Assembly: GCA_964560775.1 (NCBI GenBank)
Contig: CAZLNH010000218.1
Coordinates: 1 to 13,059, forward strand
Length of the DNA stretch: 13,059 bases
Source: Woeseia sp964560775
GTDB taxonomy: Bacteria; Pseudomonadota; Gammaproteobacteria; Steroidobacterales; Woeseiaceae
Reading direction: 5' to 3'
Shown: in pieces, positions 1-6,020 of the stretch
Layout: every line of letters starts with the position of its first letter
How positions within the stretch are numbered: position 1 is the first letter of the stretch
Position numbers and translations under genes: made by a program
The notes under the pieces: model-generated
What the model was told of the DNA's origin: nothing
What the model saw: the letters and a program-made list of their open reading frames with translations, nothing else
Databases searched by the model: none

Positions 1-7
1 ATCGTAA

Positions 8-44
8 ATTACGAAAAATCGTGACATTAATTACGAAATTCCGT
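8..44 (+). repeat. Two 15-bp direct repeats 22 bp apart, overlapping the promoter (putative operator)
   Basis: ATTACGAAAAATCGT (8-22) and ATTACGAAATTCCGT (30-44) agree at 12 of 15 positions and start 22 bp apart, about two helical turns. A perfect inverted repeat, TCGTAA / TTACGA with a one-base spacer, lies at 2-14. The second copy fills the -35/-10 spacer, so a bound protein would be expected to block the promoter. Autorepression by the downstream regulator is possible but not shown. Confidence 0.5.
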
Positions 45-49
45 ATAAG
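21..49 (+). promoter_or_regulatory. Sigma-70-type promoter of the PAS-AAA+ regulator gene
   Basis: GTGACA at 21-26 matches 5 of 6 bases of the -35 consensus, and TATAAG at 44-49 matches 5 of 6 of the -10 consensus. The spacer is exactly 17 bp. The predicted transcription start falls at about 55-56, on or next to the ATG at 56. This is read directly from sequence; activity is inferred. Confidence 0.6.
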
Positions 50-55
50 AGCGCG

Positions 56-1876
56 ATGAGTGCGGCAATCAACTACCAGTGGCTGTTCCGGCGGGCACCG
101 ATCATGGCGACGTCAATCGGCGATGACGGCTGCTACCTCGATGTCAACGACGCGTTTACCGCGCGCCTGGGCTACCGGCGCGAGGAATTTATCGGCGAAC
201 GACCCGCCCGCTTCGTGACCAAAGACAGCGCAGAGCGCATCGACAAGGAGTTCCGTCCCATCCTGCGCCGTACCGGCAAGCTTGAGAACAAGCCGGTCGC
301 ATTCGTTGCGAAGAACGGTGAAGTCATCAATTGCCTGACGAATTCGGTGCTCGAAAATGACCCCGATGGCACCGCGGTCCGAACAATCTCCATGTATACC
401 GAAGTTACCGCGCAGGCCCGTGCCGATATGAAGTACCGCCAGTTGTATCGATCGACACCGGCGATGCTGCATACAGTCGATGCGTCGGGTTCCATTGTCA
501 CCGTGACGGATCACTGGCTGAAGAAAATGGGCTATACCCGCAACGAAGTGGTCGGCCGTTCGATCATGGATTTTTTAACGGAGTCCGATCGGGCGCGATA
601 TGCGAGTGGCCGTTTGCAGGAACTGATCAGCGGCGGTGAATTCCAGAATGAAGCTCGCCAGATGGTCACGAAAGATGGCGTCGTCATGGATCTGGTCATG
701 TCGGCAATATCCGAGCGTGACGAGTCAGGTTCGGTACGGCGCATGCTGGTCGCATCCAAGGACGTAACGGAACGCAACCGCGCTGAGCTGGCGTTACGGC
801 AAACACTCGCCGAAAATGCGCGTCTTCGGGAGGAAATAGAACGCGAACGGGACTACTTGCGCGAAGAAGTGAATGTTGCGATGAACTTCGGCCGCATTGT
901 TGGCAAGAGCCCCGCCTTGAAGCACATGCTGGCCCAGGTCGAGGCGGTCGCCCAGACGCCCGCCAGCGTGCTGATTCTCGGTGAATCCGGTGTCGGCAAG
1001 GAACTGGTCGCTCATGCGATCCATGCGAGGAGCCCGCGGCATGATGCACCAATGGTGAAGGTGAACTGCGCATCAATACCGAAGGAGTTATTCGAAAGTG
1101 AATTTTTCGGGCACGTCAAAGGCGCATTTACCGGTGCGCATCGCGACCGCGTGGGGCGTTTTCAGTTGGCCGACGGTGGCACAATATTCCTGGACGAGGT
1201 CGGCGAGATACCGCTTGAATTACAGGGCAAGCTGCTTCGGGTGCTGCAGGAAAGTGAATTCGAACGCGTTGGTGATGACGTCACCCGGGCGGTCGACGTT
1301 CGAGTCATTGCGGCAACGAATCGCGATCTCCAGCGGCAGGTAGACGCAGGCGAGTTTCGCGAAGATCTGTACTACAGACTCAGTGTATTCCCCATTGAGG
1401 TCCCGCCTCTCAGGCGCCGCAAGGAAGACGTCGTGCAGCTGGCGCAGCATTTCCTCGAACTGACCTGCCACGATTTCGGCCGGCAGCCAATGACGCTGAA
1501 CAGGCGGCAGGTTGAAATGATCAGCCGCTACGACTGGCCGGGCAATGTTCGTGAACTGAAGAACGTCATTGAACGTGCCGTCATCCTGTCGCAGGGCAAC
1601 GTGTTGCGACTCGATCTTTCGCTGCCCGAAATTGCGAGTCCGCCGCCCGGCAAGGCTCCGGCTGCCGCACCAACGGACGATGATGATGTGCTGACAGATG
1701 ACGAACTGCGAGACCTGCAGAAGCGGAATCTGCTGAAAGCATTGCGCCAGTCCGGTTGGCGAGTGTCGGGAAAAGGCGGAGCCGCTGAATTACTCGGCGT
1801 TCGGCCTACGACGCTGGCGGACCGCATCCGGTCATTCGGCCTGAAGAAGCCGCGCCAGGAGTCTGCGCGTCAGTAG
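56..1876 (+). CDS. Sigma-54-dependent transcriptional regulator, PAS-PAS-AAA+-Fis HTH
   Basis: Enhancer-binding protein that should use ATP to remodel sigma-54 RNA polymerase in the cytoplasm. Two PAS sensor domains occupy roughly residues 8-120 and 127-243, followed by a charged helical linker (about 245-275). The AAA+ domain (about 283-505) has Walker A GESGVGKE at 309-316, the sigma-54-contacting GAFTGA loop at 356-361, Walker B GGTIFLDE at 374-381 and WPGNVREL at 494-501. A Fis-type helix-turn-helix lies at about 558-598. There is no receiver domain, so signal input is probably a PAS ligand or cofactor; which one cannot be told, and no haem or flavin signature is obvious. The start at 56 fits the PAS boundary, but has only a weak Shine-Dalgarno and lies 6 nt after a -10 box, so the mRNA may be leaderless. 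I see no convincing -24/-12 promoter in the window, so its targets are unknown. The family call is secure. Confidence 0.93.
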   Translation: MSAAINYQWLFRRAPIMATSIGDDGCYLDVNDAFTARLGYRREEFIGERPARFVTKDSAERIDKEFRPILRRTGKLENKPVAFVAKNGEVINCLTNSVLENDPDGTAVRTISMYTEVTAQARADMKYRQLYRSTPAMLHTVDASGSIVTVTDHWLKKMGYTRNEVVGRSIMDFLTESDRARYASGRLQELISGGEFQNEARQMVTKDGVVMDLVMSAISERDESGSVRRMLVASKDVTERNRAELALRQTLAENARLREEIERERDYLREEVNVAMNFGRIVGKSPALKHMLAQVEAVAQTPASVLILGESGVGKELVAHAIHARSPRHDAPMVKVNCASIPKELFESEFFGHVKGAFTGAHRDRVGRFQLADGGTIFLDEVGEIPLELQGKLLRVLQESEFERVGDDVTRAVDVRVIAATNRDLQRQVDAGEFREDLYYRLSVFPIEVPPLRRRKEDVVQLAQHFLELTCHDFGRQPMTLNRRQVEMISRYDWPGNVRELKNVIERAVILSQGNVLRLDLSLPEIASPPPGKAPAAAPTDDDDVLTDDELRDLQKRNLLKALRQSGWRVSGKGGAAELLGVRPTTLADRIRSFGLKKPRQESARQ

Positions 1877-2022
1877 CCGGGCACACTCCCGGACCTTCCG
1901 CAGCGGCGCTCGACAGAAACCCGCGGATCCGGCAACAATACGCGCCGCAATACACGCCACGGCACCAGGGTATTGCAGCGAAAAATTTTTTGTCAGTTCG
2001 AATCCGGCCGGTGTGCCCGGCT
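1875..2022. repeat. Perfect 12-bp inverted repeat in the gap before dacB
   Basis: AGCCGGGCACAC at 1875-1886, overlapping the stop codon of the regulator gene, is the exact reverse complement of GTGTGCCCGGCT at 2011-2022, with 124 bp between the arms. The enclosed DNA has a short hairpin (CCGGG / CCCGG, 1877-1892) and an A5T6 tract (1981-1991), and no credible ORF. The 3' arm ends about 24 nt before the dacB start. Its role is unknown; a long-range mRNA pairing or chance are both possible. Confidence 0.4.
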
Positions 2023-2045
2023 GCCGGACAAGGGGGTGTGTCTGA

Positions 2046-3458
2046 GTGAATAGATTTGGCATGGTGCTACTGGCCGTGTTGTTCTCGTTGCCGCTGGCGG
2101 CGGACGACGAATTGCCGGCGGGCGTAAAAAGCGTCCTTGCCCATCGAAACATTCCGGCAGACAGAGTCAGCATCCACGTACGCAATCTTGTCAGCGGTGA
2201 AAAGCTACTGGCATGGGGAGAGCACGAGGCGCGAAATCCTGCGTCGGTCATGAAACTCGTCACGACGCTGGTTGCGTTGGATGTCCTCGGTCCAGCATAC
2301 ACATGGAGAACCGAAGCCTATTTCCTGGGCGAACGAACCGGTACGACGTTGCACGGTGACCTGTTATTGAAGGGATACGGTGATCCGTTTCTTGTCACCG
2401 AGCGGATCTGGCAGTTCCAGAGACAGTTGCGCCAGGCAGGCATTCAACGAATCACCGGCGACCTGGTAATTGACGACAGTTGGTTTGAAGTCGGCGATTA
2501 CGATCCCGCGGCCTTTGATCGTGAGCCGCTCCGCGCATACAACGTCGAGCCGAACGCCCTGATGTCCAATTTCAAGGTTGTACGCTTCCTGTTCGAACCT
2601 GATGAGCAGCAATCAGGTGTCATGATTCGCCTCGAGCCGCATCTTGAAAATGTAGCTATCGATAACCGGCTGTCCGTTGCAACCGGGCCCTGCCTAGGCT
2701 ACCGGCGCGGCATAGCCATATCGCCCAATGACGGTTTTGACCGGCTCACATTCAGCGGCCGTTTTCCGAGCGGCTGCCAGTCCTACGCGATGGATCGAAC
2801 GGTGCTGAGTCACAATGAATTTACTTATGGACTTTTCCGCTCGCTTTGGCTGGAATCAGGCGGTGAGCTTGAAGGCCATTTGCGGCGCGAGGTTGTGCCT
2901 GAGGGACTGGAACCGGACATGGCGTTTGAGTCACCACCGCTTGCCGATGTCATCAGCAAGGTCAACAAGCACAGCAACAATGTCATGGCGAGACAGTTGC
3001 TCTATACGCTGGCGGCCCAGGTAAACGGGCCGCCGGGAACCGAGGACGGCGGGAGGATGATCGTGCGTGACTGGCTCGCCCGACATAACTTCGATTTCCC
3101 GGAGTTGACGCTGGACAATGGTGCCGGACTTTCGCGCAGCGCCAGCATCACGGCAAGTCATTTGATTGATCTGCTGAGTTACGCCTGGCGAAGTCCGTAC
3201 ATGCCGGAATATCTTTCTTCGATGTCACTTGCCGGACTGGACGGAACGCTGTCGCGGCGATTTCGTGACAAGTCAATGCAAGGCATGGCACATATGAAGA
3301 CCGGGTCTCTTGATGATGTCAGTGCGATCGCCGGCTATCTGCAGGGCCGCTCCGGTGACCGCTTTGCGATCGCGGTATTCGTCAATCATCCTGAAAGTCA
3401 CCGCGGCACAGGCGAGGAGGTACAGGAGGCGCTGCTCCGCTGGGTGCGTGAGCATTGA
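2046..3458 (+). CDS. dacB: D-alanyl-D-alanine carboxypeptidase/endopeptidase, PBP4 (DacB) family
   Basis: Periplasmic serine peptidase of family S13 that trims the terminal D-Ala from peptidoglycan stem peptides or cuts D-Ala-mDAP cross-links. The N-terminus (about residues 1-19) is a signal peptide with a hydrophobic stretch before an A-A cleavage-type site. All three penicillin-binding motifs are present in order: SVMK at 67-70 (catalytic Ser67, Lys70), SNN at 310-312 and KTG at 418-420. The S13 motif DNGAGLSR lies near 357-364. At 470 residues it matches the usual size, with room for the large insert between the first two motifs. Cys216 and Cys244 could form a disulfide. The start is a GTG with a strong purine-rich ribosome site (AAGGGGGT) about 8 nt upstream. 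The call is secure; the balance of carboxypeptidase and endopeptidase activity cannot be read from sequence. Confidence 0.93.
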   Translation: MNRFGMVLLAVLFSLPLAADDELPAGVKSVLAHRNIPADRVSIHVRNLVSGEKLLAWGEHEARNPASVMKLVTTLVALDVLGPAYTWRTEAYFLGERTGTTLHGDLLLKGYGDPFLVTERIWQFQRQLRQAGIQRITGDLVIDDSWFEVGDYDPAAFDREPLRAYNVEPNALMSNFKVVRFLFEPDEQQSGVMIRLEPHLENVAIDNRLSVATGPCLGYRRGIAISPNDGFDRLTFSGRFPSGCQSYAMDRTVLSHNEFTYGLFRSLWLESGGELEGHLRREVVPEGLEPDMAFESPPLADVISKVNKHSNNVMARQLLYTLAAQVNGPPGTEDGGRMIVRDWLARHNFDFPELTLDNGAGLSRSASITASHLIDLLSYAWRSPYMPEYLSSMSLAGLDGTLSRRFRDKSMQGMAHMKTGSLDDVSAIAGYLQGRSGDRFAIAVFVNHPESHRGTGEEVQEALLRWVREH

Positions 3459-3462
3459 CTGA

Positions 3463-3480
3463 CGTCGCCATTTGGCGACG
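3463..3480 (+). terminator. Compact hairpin just after dacB
   Basis: CGTCGCCA (3463-3470) and TGGCGACG (3473-3480) are perfect reverse complements separated by two bases, so a stem of about 7 bp with a 4-nt loop can form 5 nt after the dacB stop. No T-tract follows, so it may be a 3'-end stabiliser or a weak/Rho-assisted terminator rather than a classical intrinsic one. A 10-bp palindrome, CCGGTACCGG, follows at 3489-3498. Confidence 0.35.
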
Positions 3481-3512
3481 CTGGCCGGCCGGTACCGGGG
3501 GCGGCTCTGTAG

Positions 3513-3518
3513 TACACT
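3513..3518 (+). promoter_or_regulatory. Possible -10 box for the SH3-domain gene
   Basis: TACACT at 3513-3518 matches 4 of 6 bases of the -10 consensus and would give a leader of about 60 nt before the chosen start. No clear -35 lies 16-18 bp upstream. The gene could also be read through from dacB. Confidence 0.3.
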
Positions 3519-3586
3519 CCGGGCCGTCATACGGGGGCGCCGGCATCAGTACGCTGCGCCAGGAGGCGCCACGGGAGGCTACTACG

Positions 3587-4180
3587 ATGCGATTCTTGCT
3601 CCACATGCTGGTACTGGCAGCGCTGCCGATGACCGCTATCGCCGAAACGGCCTACGTGACGGACCAGTTGATTCTGGGGCTGCACCGTGCCGCGGACACC
3701 AGCGACCGGGCATTCCGTACGCTCGAAAGCGGTCAGGAAATGGAAATCCTCACGCGGAACCGCAGCTACGCACAGGTGCGGCTGCCGGACGGCACCGAGG
3801 GTTACGTCAAGGCCGCCTACCTGGTCACCGAGAAACCGGCAAAACTGATTGTCAGCGAGTCACAGGCCGAAAGCGAACGCTTGCAGCAGGAACTCGATAA
3901 TTTGCGGGCGGCGTTTGCGGAGCCGGCTCAAACGATCGAACGACTCGAACAGCAGCTCGACGTGCACCAGGCAGAGATCACCGAAGCGCAGGCACAAATC
4001 AGTGACCTGACCGAACAGAATGAGGATTTCGCGGCAAGGCAGGATCAGTACAAGTACAGCTTGCCGGTCAAATGGGTCGGCGGTGCTCTGGCGGTCGTCT
4101 TGCTGGCCGGATTTCTCGGCGGCCTCTGGTGGACAGATTACCGTAGCCGAAAGCGGCACGGCGGCATCCGGATTTACTGA
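3587..4180 (+). CDS. TIGR04211-family (YgiM-like) SH3 domain protein, membrane anchored
   Basis: A 197-residue envelope protein with the YgiM layout: signal peptide (1-19, cleavage after AIA), a bacterial SH3 domain (about 22-82, ending GYVKAAYLV), a Gln/Glu-rich coiled coil (about 88-155), one membrane helix (about 163-182) and a short basic tail. The SH3 and coiled coil should face the periplasm, and a role at the cell wall is inferred. The molecular function of this family is not established. The frame stays open back to an ATG at 3455 that overlaps the dacB stop, but I prefer 3587: it follows GGGAGG with 8-nt spacing and gives a proper signal peptide, whereas the extra 44 residues look like leader, hairpin and promoter DNA. 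The neighbour upstream is a peptidoglycan enzyme. The stop is 34 bp from that of the convergent CysB-like gene. Confidence 0.85.
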   Translation: MRFLLHMLVLAALPMTAIAETAYVTDQLILGLHRAADTSDRAFRTLESGQEMEILTRNRSYAQVRLPDGTEGYVKAAYLVTEKPAKLIVSESQAESERLQQELDNLRAAFAEPAQTIERLEQQLDVHQAEITEAQAQISDLTEQNEDFAARQDQYKYSLPVKWVGGALAVVLLAGFLGGLWWTDYRSRKRHGGIRIY

Positions 4181-4214
4181 CAAGCGGTGCGACGGGCGTC
4201 AGGAATACACGTGT

Positions 4215-4532
4215 TCAGGGGGCTTGCGAATGGCGCAGGGGCGCAGGAAATACAACATCGTCATCCCGGTAATGGGTTGATGCGAGGCAGCGGATGCTTT
4301 CGACTTCCTTCATGATCAGCCGGGCCCGCCTGATGACCTGGTGTCCCGCAACCGTAATACTTTCGAGACTTTTGCCACGCCGGGTGAAAAGCTGCATGCC
4401 GAGTTCTTCCTCCAGCAGTTTGAGTTGTTTACTTACGCCCGGTTGTGATGTGTACAAGCGCTCAGCGGCAGCGGTGATATTCAGGCCATTGTCGACGATA
4501 GCCAGCAGGTACTTCAGTTGTTGTAATTTCAT
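4215..4532 (-). CDS. Stand-alone CysB-type LysR DNA-binding domain (no effector domain)
   Basis: A 105-residue protein beginning MKLQQLKYLL, which closely resembles the start of CysB/Cbl, with the winged HTH at about residues 1-60 (LYTSQPGVSKQLKLLEEELG at 26-45) and the linker helix to about 88. Family members run to about 320 residues with a sulfur-metabolite-binding domain; here the protein stops shortly after the linker, and only 34 bp separate it from the convergent gene, so the effector domain is absent rather than frameshifted. The two other frames read about 9 and 16 codons past this stop before ending, with nothing CysB-like. The tail (about 91-105) faintly resembles the start of the CysB effector domain, suggesting deletion from a full gene. 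The frame can start at a GTG at 4556, but 4532 matches the CysB N-terminus; the ribosome site is weak. It diverges from cysK, a classic CysB target type. It may be a ligand-independent repressor/activator, a dominant-negative partner, or a remnant. Confidence 0.75.
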   Translation of the reverse strand: MKLQQLKYLLAIVDNGLNITAAAERLYTSQPGVSKQLKLLEEELGMQLFTRRGKSLESITVAGHQVIRRARLIMKEVESIRCLASTHYRDDDVVFPAPLRHSQAP

Positions 4533-4620
4533 CTTGGTTATCACGGTGCAGGTCACGGACTGAAAAATAGACCAGCGCCGGAGACGAACGTTTCAGCCAA
4601 TTTCACCGGAATCTACGCGA

Positions 4621-4684
4621 TTTGTGGCGTTCTTTAGACGAATGCGTTATTAGCGGTGGAAAACTGTTGGTACCGCGCCACAAA
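4621..4684. promoter_or_regulatory. 9-bp inverted repeat in the cysB-like/cysK divergent region
   Basis: TTTGTGGCG (4621-4629) and CGCCACAAA (4676-4684) are perfect reverse complements 46 bp apart, within the roughly 270-bp region between the two divergent starts. This spacing would suit a looped or multi-subunit LysR-type operator, or a hairpin in the cysK leader. A weak promoter (TTGTGG at 4622-4627, TTATTA near 4647-4652, spacer 19 bp) lies inside. Function is inferred only. Confidence 0.35.
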
Positions 4685-4806
4685 CGGGCAAATGGGCGGT
4701 CGAAACGGCGCGCCCGGCTTGGGATTCAAGCGGGTGGCCAGAACCCCGGGGCCGGAATCATGCCGGCAGATAATCCAAAACCAGAGTGAGAGTGAGGAAT
4801 ACAGAA

Positions 4807-5763
4807 ATGATCTACGACAGCATCCTCGACACTATCGGCGATACACCGGTCGTTCGTCTGCACCGGATTCCGCCGGCAAATGTCGAAATATTTGTGAAGG
4901 TCGAGTCTTTCAACCCGATGGCATCGGTCAAGGACCGGCTGGCGTTCGCAATCATCAACGATGCGGAACAGAGAGGCGTCCTGAAACCGGGTCAAACCGT
5001 AGTCGAAGCAACTTCCGGAAATACAGGTATCGCGCTCGCCATGGTTTGCGCCGCAAAGGGCTATCCTTTCGTCGCAACAATGGCGGAATCGTTTTCGATT
5101 GAGCGACGCAAAATCATGCGCGCCCTTGGTGCCAAGGTGATACTGACTCCAGCCGCCGAGCGTGGCAGCGGAATGGTCCGGAAGGCCGAAGAACTTGCAG
5201 AGAAGCATGGCTGGTTTCTCGCGCGACAGTTCGAGAATCCTGCCAACCCCGATTACCACCGCAATACGACGGGCCCGGAAATTCTGCGGGACTTTGCCGG
5301 GCGTCGGCTGGATTATTGGGTCACGGGCTATGGAACCGGCGGCACCATGACCGGTGCCGGCGAAATCATCAAGGCCGCACGCAAGGACGTCACCATTGTG
5401 GCGACGGAACCGGCCGGTGCAGCGTTGCTGGCCGGTAATGCGTGGGCGCCGCACAAGATTCAGGGCTGGACACCGGACTTCATACCGGATGTGCTGAATC
5501 GCAACGTATACGACGAGCTGGTGCCGGTAACCGATAGTGACGCCATTGATGTGGCACGCCGGTTGGCCGCCGAAGAGGGCATCTTCGTCGGTATCTCGGC
5601 GGGCGCGACACTGGCCGCCGGTCTCAAGGTGGCGGCAAACGCGCCATCGGGATCCGTCCTGCTGGTCATGCTGCCCGATACCGGCGAGCGTTACCTCAGT
5701 ACCCCGCTGTTTGAAGGGATCAACGAGGGATCCGACGACGAATGGCTGGCCGCGCTGCCGTGA
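4807..5763 (+). CDS. cysK: Cysteine synthase (O-acetylserine sulfhydrylase), CysK type
   Basis: PLP-dependent cytoplasmic enzyme converting O-acetylserine and sulfide to cysteine plus acetate, the last step of cysteine biosynthesis. The PLP lysine is Lys42 in NPMASVKDR. The substrate-binding TSGNTG loop is at 69-74, the phosphate-binding GTGGT loop at 176-180, and Ser264 (GISAGA) sits where the PLP ring-nitrogen contact is expected. The C-terminal GERYLSTPLF motif is near 293-302. Its 318 residues and features such as SIERRKIMRALGA, NPANP...TTGPEI and HKIQG resemble CysK more than CysM, though EATSGNTGIALAM is also CysM-like, so some programs may call it cysM. The ATG at 4807 was chosen over a GTG at 4786: it has GAGGA 8 nt upstream and the usual short N-terminus. 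The gene stands opposite the truncated CysB-like gene, which may control it. All catalytic motifs are intact. Confidence 0.92.
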   Translation: MIYDSILDTIGDTPVVRLHRIPPANVEIFVKVESFNPMASVKDRLAFAIINDAEQRGVLKPGQTVVEATSGNTGIALAMVCAAKGYPFVATMAESFSIERRKIMRALGAKVILTPAAERGSGMVRKAEELAEKHGWFLARQFENPANPDYHRNTTGPEILRDFAGRRLDYWVTGYGTGGTMTGAGEIIKAARKDVTIVATEPAGAALLAGNAWAPHKIQGWTPDFIPDVLNRNVYDELVPVTDSDAIDVARRLAAEEGIFVGISAGATLAAGLKVAANAPSGSVLLVMLPDTGERYLSTPLFEGINEGSDDEWLAALP

Positions 5764-5792
5764 CACCGGGCGCCAATAGCTGACCGGGTGGG

Positions 5793-5875
5793 GGCGTCCG
5801 GCCGGCCACATGCTGGCTGGCGGCCGGCCGGGAGTCGTCGCCTGGACGCCGGCTCCCGGCCGCACGGCGGCCAGG
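5793..5875 (+). terminator. Very G+C-rich multi-hairpin tract after cysK
   Basis: CCGGCCGGCC (5798-5807) pairs perfectly with GGCCGGCCGG (5822-5831) around a 14-nt loop. GGCGTCC (5793-5799) can alternatively pair with GGACGCC (5844-5850), so two competing folds exist. There is no T-tract, so this is not a textbook intrinsic terminator, but it begins about 30 nt after the cysK stop and should at least stall polymerase or protect the 3' end. Confidence 0.4.
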
Positions 5876-5940
5876 TTACTGATTTACGGAACTATTGCGT
5901 TTCATTTCCACGACCCCTGAGACCCAGGTCACAGCGGGAC

Positions 5941-6020
5941 GGCATGGCTCATGGCATTGTGCCCGAGCCGACGGCAAGCCCGTTTGACGCCGGCTCAGGG
6001 GGCTGGAGCTACGAGAGCCA
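5941..6020 (+). promoter_or_regulatory. Potentially structured leader of the GGDEF/EAL gene
   Basis: GAGCCG (5965-5970) pairs with CGGCTC (5991-5996) and encloses a smaller ACGG/CCGT stem (5971-5974 with 5980-5983). It lies directly upstream of the start codon at 6021. I looked for known cyclic-di-GMP riboswitch landmarks and did not recognise them. No convincing promoter is visible in 5876-6020. Confidence 0.25.

Noticed and set aside
1990..2010. A tRNA T-arm-like sequence (GTTCGAATC) before dacB
   Set aside because: The flanking bases pair poorly (an A-C mismatch and a wobble in a 5-bp stem) and no D-arm, anticodon arm or matching acceptor stem lies upstream; probably chance.
3455..3586. 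An upstream ATG overlapping the dacB stop as the start of the SH3-domain protein
   Set aside because: It would put 44 non-conserved residues before a perfect signal peptide and translate through a hairpin and promoter-like DNA; the ATG at 3587 has a good ribosome site.
4726..5865. A 379-codon open frame on the minus strand across cysK
   Set aside because: It mirrors cysK, which has all its catalytic motifs on the plus strand; the antisense translation shows no recognisable domain and is the usual by-product of G+C-rich codon use.
5876..6020. A cyclic-di-GMP riboswitch before the GGDEF/EAL gene
   Set aside because: Stems are present, but I could not find the conserved core landmarks of the known cyclic-di-GMP riboswitch classes, so no riboswitch is called.
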